DNA from: Chitinophagaceae bacterium
GTDB taxonomy: Bacteria; Bacteroidota; Bacteroidia; Chitinophagales; Chitinophagaceae
Assembly (NCBI GenBank): GCA_013205585.1
Contig: JABMML010000004.1
Coordinates: 1-5,015 of the forward strand
Reading direction: 5' to 3'
DNA: 5,015 nucleotides
Below the pieces are notes generated by a model, which was given only the letters and a program-made list of their open reading frames with translations, was not told the origin of the DNA and ran no database searches. The stretch's first letter is position 1, and every line of letters begins with the position of its first letter. Shown piece by piece: positions 1 through 5,015 of this stretch. The translations under genes and the position numbers were made by a program.

Positions 1-53
1 AAGCAAATGAATAAAATGTATCTCATGGCATTTTTTTTTCTTATAAAATGTAC

Positions 54-69
54 TTGTTAACATTAACAA
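54..69. promoter_or_regulatory. 16-bp perfect palindrome, candidate operator
   Basis: TTGTTAA and TTAACAA are perfect reverse complements separated by CA. The dyad lies in the non-coding leader, about 80 bp before the start codon of the AOS-family gene and about 55 bp before its candidate -7 box. Two 7-bp half-sites with a 2-bp spacer is a layout used by dimeric repressors or activators. No regulator gene is visible next to it. AT-rich palindromes with 7-bp arms can occur by chance in this base composition, so the role as an operator is inference only. Confidence 0.3.
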
Positions 70-123
70 ATAGTAGTCTGCAATTTACAGCTATTTATTA
101 GAGGATAAAAGGTAAAAATTTAT

Positions 124-131
124 TAAATTTG
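124..131 (+). promoter_or_regulatory. candidate Bacteroidota -7 promoter box
   Basis: TAAATTTG matches the TAnnTTTG consensus of the Bacteroidota primary sigma factor exactly. It sits 19 bp before the ATG at 151, so transcription would begin near 136-140 and leave a leader of only 11-15 nt, which is A-rich and has no Shine-Dalgarno motif. The expected -33 TTG element is not convincing at the right distance; only a TTAG at 98-101 lies nearby. The box is therefore plausible but half-supported. Confidence 0.4.
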
Positions 132-150
132 CCTATATAAAAAAGATAAT

Positions 151-1407
151 ATGGCGGATATATTTGAAAGACTGATTAAGAATTATGGACCTATTGGTCA
201 ACACCGTGAAAGAGCCCATGGCTACTTTGCATTTCCGAAGTTGGAAGGGGAAATTGGCTCTAAAATGAAGTTTAGAGGTCAAGAAATGATTGTATGGAGT
301 TTGAATAATTATCTAGGTTTAGCCAACCACCCAGCCGTTCGTAAGGCAGATGCCGATGCAAGTGCGAAGTATGGATTGGCCCTTCCCATGGGTGCAAGAA
401 TGATGAGTGGAAACAGCGATTTACATGAGCAATTGGAAGCTGAATTAGCCAGTTTTGAACACATGGAAGATGCCATTTTAATGAACTATGGTTATCAAGG
501 TATCATGAGTGCCATTGATGCTATTTGTGGAAGACATGATGTGGTGGTCTATGATGCAGAGTGCCATGCTTGTATTATTGATGGATTAAGAATGTTAGTT
601 GGACATCGTTTTGTTTATAAGCATAATGACATTGAAGATTGCGAAAAGCAATTATTGAGAGCGCAAGCTTTAATAGACAAACAACAGACTGGAGGAATAT
701 TGGTCATTACAGAAGGTGTATTTGGTATGGCGGGAGACCAAGGAAAGTTAAAAGAAGTAGCGGCCCTTAAAAATAAAGTGGCATTCAGATTATTGGTAGA
801 TGATGCACATGGTTTTGGTACTTTAGGTAAGACGGGTGCAGGTGCAGGAGAAGAGCAAGGTTGTCAAAATGAAATAGATTTATATTTTTCCACTTTTGCA
901 AAAAGTATGGCTTCTATTGGTGCGTTTATGGCGGGGCCTAAAACCATCATTGATTATATCAGGTACAATATTCGTTCACAAATTTTTGCGAAAAGTTTAC
1001 CTATGCCTTATGTGGTAGGTAATTTAAAGCGTTTGGAATTATTGCGTACACAAACTGAATTAAAAGACAAGTTGTGGAAAAACGCCCTGGCCTTGCAAAA
1101 AGGTTTAAAAGATAGAGGCTTTGATATTGGCAAAACCGATTCTGTGGTAACGCCCGTGTATATGAAAGGCGGCGTAGAAGAAGCCAGTTTAATGGTGATG
1201 GACTTAAGAGAGAATTATAAAATATTTTGTTCTATTGTTGTATATCCTGTTATTCCTAAAGGACATATTATTTACAGGCTAATTCCTACAGCAGAACATA
1301 CCCAAGAAGAAATTGATTTAACCTTAAAGGCTTTTAGTGAAACCAAGGCGAAATTAGATGCAGGTGCTTATAAGGCGGAAGAAATACCCGATATGGCGAA
1401 TAAGTAA
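151..1407 (+). CDS. alpha-oxoamine synthase (serine palmitoyltransferase-like)
   Basis: This is a PLP-dependent enzyme of the alpha-oxoamine synthase family (serine palmitoyltransferase, KBL, BioF, ALAS), which joins an amino acid to an acyl thioester with loss of CO2. All core landmarks are present: NNYLGL (52-57), GARMMSGN (81-88), His139 that stacks on the PLP ring, Asp217 and His220 in VDDAH, and the Schiff-base lysine Lys251 in STFAKS, 31 residues after His220 as in Sphingomonas SPT. Arg376 lies where SPT has a conserved C-terminal arginine. Several motifs depart from classic SPT: EGVFGM instead of DGVFSM, Ser247 where glycine usually precedes TF, and a tail of about 20 residues. The 418-residue length exceeds the roughly 400 of Sphingobacterium or Bacteroides SPT. 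I recall close relatives of this long form across Bacteroidota. Product may be a long-chain base; serine, cysteate (capnine/sulfonolipid) or glycine remain possible amino substrates. Cytoplasmic, no signal peptide. The ATG start fits the family N-terminus. Family is secure; exact reaction is not. Confidence 0.9.
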   Translation: MADIFERLIKNYGPIGQHRERAHGYFAFPKLEGEIGSKMKFRGQEMIVWSLNNYLGLANHPAVRKADADASAKYGLALPMGARMMSGNSDLHEQLEAELASFEHMEDAILMNYGYQGIMSAIDAICGRHDVVVYDAECHACIIDGLRMLVGHRFVYKHNDIEDCEKQLLRAQALIDKQQTGGILVITEGVFGMAGDQGKLKEVAALKNKVAFRLLVDDAHGFGTLGKTGAGAGEEQGCQNEIDLYFSTFAKSMASIGAFMAGPKTIIDYIRYNIRSQIFAKSLPMPYVVGNLKRLELLRTQTELKDKLWKNALALQKGLKDRGFDIGKTDSVVTPVYMKGGVEEASLMVMDLRENYKIFCSIVVYPVIPKGHIIYRLIPTAEHTQEEIDLTLKAFSETKAKLDAGAYKAEEIPDMANK

Positions 1408-2352
1408 TTAGAGTAAGTCTAATTGATTTTGCTCTTTTTTTAATACCTCAATACTTACATTGAGTTCAAAGCCTATTAGTAAGATTAAGGAATTTAAGTA
1501 TATTAAAGTCATTACCACCAGCACCGTTCCAATAGATCCATAAATTTTACTGTAACTACTAAAATTATTCACCCAATAAGAGAAACCAAGGGTAGTAATT
1601 AACATTAATAATGTAGAGAGTAAGGCCCCAGGAGAATTGAGTGGCCATCTTTCTTTAATAAGGGGGGCGTATTTATAAATAAAGGCATTACCCAAAAATA
1701 ACAATAGTATAATGACTGTCCAGCGTACCAAATTCCAATAGGGTACAATGGTTTTACGTTTAATATCAAATACTTCTCTAAGCAATCTGGTTAGTTGATC
1801 TTGGCCTATTAAAACTAGCAAACTTGCAAATACTAAGAGTATTAAAATAATGGTTAATCGAATGGCCCTCATTCTTTGGTGTAAGAAAAATGGTTTGTTT
1901 TGCATAATAGATTTATCAAAACTTCTAATAATACCGGTCATGGCATTGGAGGCGTAAAACAAAAGCAATAAAAATCCAAATGAAAAGATACCCACATGCT
2001 GACTCAATAAATCATTAACTATTTCCATGATGAATTTATAAGTGCTTGAATTAGGGGCAATATCTTTAAATACAGAAAGTATTTGTTTTTTTATTTTAAA
2101 GGCCTTCGGGAAATAAGGAATGATAGAAAATAAAAAAAGGAATCCGGCAGGAAGGGCCATGATTAAGTTAAAAGAAATAGCAGAGGCTCGGTCGTATAAT
2201 CCTAAGGTGTTTAATTGCTTGTATACAAAACTTAAAACCTGATACAAATTAACATTTTGAAAGCCCGGAATATATATTGTTTTTGCTTTTTGTTTTAAAA
2301 ACAAATAGAAGGGATTGACAATTTTAAGTAGTATGTTAAGAAATTGATTCAA
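1408..2352 (-). CDS. YihY/BrkB-family inner-membrane protein
   Basis: This is an integral membrane protein of the YihY/virulence factor BrkB family, once mislabelled ribonuclease BN; its molecular role is unsettled. About six hydrophobic segments are visible, near residues 60-80, 121-141, 166-183, 210-228, 240-260 and 272-296. Family marks include DRASAISFN (54-62) leading into the first helix, YKYAP (226-230), SPGALLSTL (240-248) and the C-terminal block from YSKIYGSIGT (267-276) to LIGFELN (292-298). The 314-residue length is usual. The start is a TTG at 2350-2352: no ATG lies between it and the upstream in-frame stop at 2383-2385, and the next ATG (residue 65) would fall inside the first helix. 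An ATT at 2356-2358 is the only other near option. No Shine-Dalgarno motif precedes it. The gene is 109 bp downstream of mltG on the same strand, behind three 14-bp repeats, so it may have its own promoter. Its stop abuts the convergent AOS gene. Confidence 0.88.
   Translation of the reverse strand: MNQFLNILLKIVNPFYLFLKQKAKTIYIPGFQNVNLYQVLSFVYKQLNTLGLYDRASAISFNLIMALPAGFLFLFSIIPYFPKAFKIKKQILSVFKDIAPNSSTYKFIMEIVNDLLSQHVGIFSFGFLLLLFYASNAMTGIIRSFDKSIMQNKPFFLHQRMRAIRLTIILILLVFASLLVLIGQDQLTRLLREVFDIKRKTIVPYWNLVRWTVIILLLFLGNAFIYKYAPLIKERWPLNSPGALLSTLLMLITTLGFSYWVNNFSSYSKIYGSIGTVLVVMTLIYLNSLILLIGFELNVSIEVLKKEQNQLDLL
1410..1441 (+). terminator. probable intrinsic terminator of AOS gene
   Basis: AGAGTAAG (1410-1417) can pair with TTTGCTCT (1428-1435), giving eight pairs of which two are G-U, with a 10-nt loop, followed directly by six T (1436-1441). 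It begins 3 bp after the stop codon at 1405-1407 and lies wholly inside the 3' end of the convergent yihY gene, where the T run encodes two lysines. A competing stem, AATTAGA (1406-1412) with TCTAATT (1418-1424), overlaps both stop codons but is separated from the T run. The stem is modest, so termination strength is uncertain. Confidence 0.45.
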
Positions 2353-2391
2353 ATGAATGTGTTGATATGAGCTTTTGAGTATTTATTAATT

Positions 2392-2433
2392 TTATTTCGA
2401 TAAGAATAGTTGTATAAGTATAGTTCGATAAGT
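2392..2433. repeat. three tandem 14-bp direct repeats
   Basis: The mltG-yihY gap contains three head-to-tail copies of a 14-bp unit: TTATTTCGATAAGA (2392-2405), ATAGTTGTATAAGT (2406-2419) and ATAGTTCGATAAGT (2420-2433). The second and third match at 12 of 14 positions, the first and third at 11 of 14. The array lies 40-81 bp upstream of the yihY start, where a transcription-factor array would be expected. The shared core TTCGATAA contains the palindrome TCGA. Function is unknown. Confidence 0.6.
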
Positions 2434-2461
2434 CTAATAGTAATATTTAAATTTGTAACTT

Positions 2462-3493
2462 TTATTTATTTTTTTTAGCTTGGTATTCATCTAGTTTAAG
2501 CTGATACTCTTTGGCAAATCTACTATGTTCTTCATAAGTAGCACTAAAATGATGGTAGCCACTGAAATCGGCCTTGGCTACAAAATATAAATAGTTGGTG
2601 CTAGGTGCATTTAATACTAAGTCAATTGTTTTAGGAGCGGGGGTACAAATAGGGCCTGGAGGAAGACCTGCTTTTTTATACGTATTATAAGGAGAAGGAT
2701 TGGTTAAATACTTTTCATAAATACGAGTAAGGGTAAAATCCTGCATGGCATATTTAATAGTAGGGCAGGCTTGCAGGGGCATTTTTTTCTTGAGTCTGTT
2801 TTTATAAACACTTGTAATAATGGTTTTATCAGAATCATAATTCGTTTCTTCTTCTACAATAGAGGCTAATGTGTACACTTCGTTTTTGGTAAGTCCTATA
2901 GAAGCTGCTTTGGCTAGTCTATTATTTTTACTCCAAAAAAGACTTTCTTCTGTTTTCATTTTTTGCAATAGCTTATTCATGGGCGTAGACCAATAAAATT
3001 CATAGGTATTGGGAATAAATAAGCTAAGTACTTGCGTCGTATCTGTACTAAAGGGGGCGAGTGAATCGTTGCTGTTTAAATACTGCATACACTGGGTACT
3101 ATCTATAGAAAAAGTACTTGATACTAATTTTGCGAGGTCGCCCTTGGTTCTTACTTTGTTTAAAATAAATTTAACCCTTGCTTGTTGGTTATTTCTAAGT
3201 ATTCTAATTAAGTTCAGTAAGCTTGTTTTTTTATCAATTAAAAATTTGCCAGGTTTAATTCTATCTTCTACATTCAATAATTTAGCGAATAGTAAAAAGC
3301 TGGTTTTATCTCTAATTATTTTTTTATCATTTAAGCTATCTGCTAAAGCTTCCAGCCCTCCCATATTATATTGAAAGCTTACTTTTTCAGCAGTGAAATG
3401 AGTAACCTTTATAAAAAGGATATAGGAGCCATACACTACTAGCACTAATAAAGCGAGTAAGATCCATTTTTTCATAGGGTAAAGATATTTCAT
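2462..3493 (-). CDS. mltG: endolytic transglycosylase MltG (YceG-like)
   Basis: MltG is a membrane-anchored lytic transglycosylase that cuts nascent peptidoglycan strands internally and so limits glycan length. An N-terminal anchor helix follows the basic MKKW (about residues 10-30), with the rest in the periplasm. A LysM-like part runs to about residue 105 and contains PGKF (81-84). The catalytic YceG domain shows LFIPNTYEF (158-166), the signature LASIVEEET (209-217) holding the catalytic glutamate, NRLKKKMPLQACPTIKYA (232-249) and AGLPPGPICTP (275-285). The 343 residues compare with 340 in E. coli. Cys243 occupies the position that is usually aspartate in LQxDPT. The start could be the ATG at 3491-3493 or the one at 3473-3475 (residue 7), which begins directly with the anchor; AAAAGG abuts the first and is too close to be a normal ribosome site. 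The gene begins 24 bp beyond the secG terminator, so its promoter must overlap that element or it relies on read-through. It may be co-transcribed with yihY. Confidence 0.95.
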   Translation of the reverse strand: MKYLYPMKKWILLALLVLVVYGSYILFIKVTHFTAEKVSFQYNMGGLEALADSLNDKKIIRDKTSFLLFAKLLNVEDRIKPGKFLIDKKTSLLNLIRILRNNQQARVKFILNKVRTKGDLAKLVSSTFSIDSTQCMQYLNSNDSLAPFSTDTTQVLSLFIPNTYEFYWSTPMNKLLQKMKTEESLFWSKNNRLAKAASIGLTKNEVYTLASIVEEETNYDSDKTIITSVYKNRLKKKMPLQACPTIKYAMQDFTLTRIYEKYLTNPSPYNTYKKAGLPPGPICTPAPKTIDLVLNAPSTNYLYFVAKADFSGYHHFSATYEEHSRFAKEYQLKLDEYQAKKNK

Positions 3494-3517
3494 CCTTTTA
3501 ATACAGAATCAAAATAC

Positions 3518-3551
3518 AAAAAAAATCCCTCTCGTTTGTGCGAGAGGGATT
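3518..3551 (-). terminator. strong intrinsic terminator after secG
   Basis: AATCCCTCTCG (3524-3534) and CGAGAGGGATT (3541-3551) form a perfect 11-bp stem with a 6-nt loop. On the minus strand the stem is followed at once by six further T residues (3523 down to 3518) and then a T-rich stretch, the standard rho-independent layout. It lies 59 bp past the secG stop codon and most likely ends the lptE-to-secG transcript. On the plus strand no T run follows, so it works in one direction only. Confidence 0.93.
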
Positions 3552-3610
3552 AAATATTTTGGATAGAAATGGCTTGGGTTAATTTAGTAATTAACTTTTA
3601 CCAATTAATA

Positions 3611-3970
3611 TTACTTTTTAGTAGCCGCAGGAACAGTGGCAGGTGCTGGAACAGGGGCTGCTTGAACTGGTGCCGGTGCAGTAGCAGGGGCTGTAATGGA
3701 AGTATTTACTTTATCTAATAAACCTTTATCAGATGCAGTACCACCAGATTTTAAGAATAAGGTAGAAGTCATGGCTAATACAGCAATTACTGCAGCGAAA
3801 ACCCAAGTGCCTTTTTCAAGCACATCTGTTGTTTGCTTAACGCCCATGAAATTATTGGTAAGGCCGCCTACATTCGCATTTAAACCTCCACCCTTTGGAT
3901 TTTGAATTAAGACCATAAATCCAAGGCCTAAACAAGCCACAATAATCAATATCAAGTAAAGTGTAATCAT
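3611..3970 (-). CDS. secG: preprotein translocase subunit SecG
   Basis: SecG is the small accessory subunit of the SecYEG channel in the inner membrane and aids SecA-driven export. The protein has two hydrophobic helices (about 2-22 and 55-73) joined by the conserved loop IQNPKGGGL (22-30) and the segment MGVKQTTDVLEKGTW (42-56). Residues from about 92 to 119 form an Ala/Pro-rich tail ending in KK; this low-complexity end is beyond the conserved SecG core and is probably disordered. At 119 residues it is close to E. coli SecG (110). The start ATG overlaps the stop of the upstream gene in an ATGA (3967-3970), so translation is probably coupled and no ribosome site of its own is needed. A strong terminator follows, making secG the last gene of its transcript. 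Confidence 0.95.
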   Translation of the reverse strand: MITLYLILIIVACLGLGFMVLIQNPKGGGLNANVGGLTNNFMGVKQTTDVLEKGTWVFAAVIAVLAMTSTLFLKSGGTASDKGLLDKVNTSITAPATAPAPVQAAPVPAPATVPAATKK

Positions 3971-4686
3971 TTCTTTTGTTTTATTTGTTCTATTCTTAAC
4001 GCAAAATAAACGGATTTTTCAGGAAAAATAAAACTTAATTTGGAATAGATGTCGATGGCTTTGCGCTTATTGCCTTGTTTTAGCCATATTTCGGCCATGG
4101 CTTCGGTGATCACATCGGCCGTGGTATTGGCTTTTTCAGCAATAGCGGCTATTTCCTTCTCGTTTTCCTCGGCCATTTCCTCCATCACAGGAATGCCCTC
4201 TTTTTGCTTTAAAACCTTTAACCAGGCGGTAAAACTCCTTAATTGTTGAGTGAATTTGTCCTGAGGAACCTTGGAAAGGTCGATTTCAATACCCTGGGCA
4301 GCAAAATAGTCGGCTTTCGCGGCAATGGCTATTTCTGCTTCATAGGCTAATTCTATGGTTTCAATAGGCTCCTTAAATTGAGCAAACTGTGCTGAAATGA
4401 GGTTGGTTACTTTATCGTCCAAGGGGGCTGCAATGGTATCTTCCTCTTGTTCTTGTAAAATTTGGTGAAGGTGTAAAGCAGTAGGAAAGTAGCTAGTTGT
4501 TTTTTGCATTTGTTCTTGAAATAAAGGCGAACCTACTAATGCATATTTTTTAGCTAATAAAAATTGTAAGCTAGCACTATAAGGATGCGTTTCTACCCAT
4601 TTTTCTAAGTCAGCGGTCTCAATAGATTCTAAATTGCCATGACCAGTCCATTGAGCTAATATTTTATTATGTAGGGCTGAAGGCAT
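3967..4686 (-). CDS. conserved TPR-like helical protein, function unknown
   Basis: This 239-residue protein has no signal peptide or membrane helix and should be cytoplasmic. It is largely helical. The N-terminal part carries HPYSASLQFLLAKKYA (34-49), resembling the YPYF...L.AK motif I associate with Bacteroidota proteins at this locus. The middle (about 78-185) is rich in Glu and Ala. The C-terminus, AEIWLKQGNKRKAIDIYSKL (198-217) followed by FPEKSVYFALRI (220-231), reads as a single tetratricopeptide repeat of the kind A..w..qG....Ai..Y.kl...P. One clear repeat is too few for a classic TPR scaffold by itself. Its ATG is 2 bp after the lptE stop and its TGA overlaps the secG ATG, so it is made together with an LPS-transport lipoprotein and a Sec subunit. 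A role in envelope export or assembly is a guess from this context. The biochemical function is not known to me. Confidence 0.85.
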   Translation of the reverse strand: MPSALHNKILAQWTGHGNLESIETADLEKWVETHPYSASLQFLLAKKYALVGSPLFQEQMQKTTSYFPTALHLHQILQEQEEDTIAAPLDDKVTNLISAQFAQFKEPIETIELAYEAEIAIAAKADYFAAQGIEIDLSKVPQDKFTQQLRSFTAWLKVLKQKEGIPVMEEMAEENEKEIAAIAEKANTTADVITEAMAEIWLKQGNKRKAIDIYSKLSFIFPEKSVYFALRIEQIKQKK

Positions 4687-4688
4687 GC

Positions 4689-5015
4689 TTACCAGTTTGA
4701 AAAAATTTGATTAAAGATATCGTCTGTAATATTTCTAAGGATGTCTTCCATTAGTTGTCCTTCTGCTTGATTTAAAGTGAGGGTAGCAGAAAAATCAAAA
4801 TTTCTAGTGACATCAAATTCTTGTTCTTTGTTATCTAAAGTCTTTTTTAAGACTACATGCACAGTTACCGTTAATCGGTTGGTACTTGCTTGTTTCTCAC
4901 TTACACCCACTGTTTGAGAAGGGTCGTAATTGGTAATAGTTGCAAATATTTGATAATGCGCATCGTCGTTATTGGTTCTAGTCAATTTCGTTTGACTCAT
5001 TATTTTTTGCATCAA
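4689..5015 (-). CDS. lptE: LptE-like LPS-assembly lipoprotein, C-terminal part
   Basis: This is the 3' part (108 residues) of a gene running off the right edge. The product resembles Bacteroidota LptE, the outer-membrane lipoprotein that plugs the LptD barrel and helps place LPS on the cell surface. Supporting segments are SQTKLTR (7-13), a beta-rich stretch with FATITNYD (24-31), NRLTVTVHVV (46-55), FDVTRNFDFSA (67-77), and a closing helix ending DDIFNQIFSNW (98-108). Complete members are roughly 165-180 residues with a lipoprotein signal; that signal and about a third of the protein would lie beyond position 5015. The first codon seen, TTG, is therefore best read as an internal leucine, not a start, and the later ATG codons are also internal. 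The gene heads the run lptE, TPR-like gene, secG; the promoter is outside the window. The family call rests on motif recall. Confidence 0.8.
   Translation of the reverse strand: MMQKIMSQTKLTRTNNDDAHYQIFATITNYDPSQTVGVSEKQASTNRLTVTVHVVLKKTLDNKEQEFDVTRNFDFSATLTLNQAEGQLMEDILRNITDDIFNQIFSNW

Noticed and set aside
11..39. AAAATG/CATTTT stem followed by a run of T, a possible terminator of a plus-strand gene left of the window.
   Set aside because: The stem has six pairs with a single G-C and a 10-nt loop, and no upstream coding sequence is visible to support it.
1414..2438. The 10-mer TAAGTCTAAT occurs at 1414-1423 and again at 2429-2438, flanking yihY as a direct repeat.
   Set aside because: A 10-bp match in AT-rich DNA of this length is expected by chance; no transposase gene, inverted ends or other mark of insertion is present.
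2448..2455. TAAATTTG on the plus strand, a perfect match to the Bacteroidota -7 box.
   Set aside because: It points into the antisense strand of mltG and no plus-strand gene follows; the motif is short and AT-rich.
3009..3374. Open frame of 121 codons on the plus strand.
   Set aside because: It lies entirely antisense to mltG, whose reading frame carries clear family motifs; the antisense product is low-complexity and hydrophobic.
3696..3905. Open frame of 69 codons on the plus strand.
   Set aside because: It lies within secG on the opposite strand and has no independent support.
4049..4249. Open frame of 66 codons on the plus strand rich in Ser and Ala.
   Set aside because: It mirrors the Glu/Ala-rich part of the TPR-like protein gene on the other strand.
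5013..5015. TTG at the right edge as the start codon of the LptE-like gene.
   Set aside because: The frame is open to the window edge, the protein lacks the expected lipoprotein signal and N-terminal third, and the leucine fits the interior of the family pattern.
1..5015. Search for CRISPR arrays, tRNA or rRNA genes, insertion sequences and defence genes.
   Set aside because: No regularly spaced repeats, transposase motifs, tRNA-like folds or nuclease/toxin motifs were seen; the longest gap between genes is 150 bp or less.

Overview
The window is AT-rich and looks like chromosomal core DNA from a Bacteroidota bacterium, most likely of the Chitinophagia/Sphingobacteriia side. This rests on the LptE-like protein ending in ...FSNW, the LptE / helical-repeat protein / SecG gene order, a long serine-palmitoyltransferase-type enzyme of a form I associate with this phylum, start codons without Shine-Dalgarno sequences, and a TAnnTTTG-type promoter box. 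The taxon is inferred from recall of families; no search was run.

Layout. Positions 1-150 are a non-coding leader with a perfect 16-bp palindrome (54-69) and a candidate -7 promoter box (124-131). A plus-strand gene follows (151-1407), encoding a PLP-dependent alpha-oxoamine synthase. It meets a minus-strand YihY/BrkB-family membrane protein gene (1408-2352) tail to tail, with no base between the stop codons; a probable terminator for the plus-strand gene lies inside the end of yihY. The 109-bp gap 2353-2461 holds three tandem 14-bp repeats. Next, all on the minus strand, come mltG (2462-3493), a 117-bp gap with a strong intrinsic terminator (3518-3551), secG (3611-3970), a conserved helical-repeat protein gene (3967-4686), and the 3' part of lptE (4689-5015), cut by the window edge.

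How the genes fit together. lptE, the repeat-protein gene and secG are almost certainly one transcript read right to left: 2 bp separate the first pair, an ATGA overlap joins the second, and the terminator follows secG. All the recognisable products act at the envelope: LptE in LPS insertion at the outer membrane, SecG in protein export, MltG in limiting glycan-strand length, YihY in the inner membrane, and the AOS enzyme probably in making the long-chain base of sphingolipids or sulfonolipids.

I see no mobile element, CRISPR array, RNA gene or defence system. The items most worth following are the substrate of the AOS enzyme, the 14-bp tandem repeat before yihY, and the regulatory DNA around the two gene-to-gene junctions.
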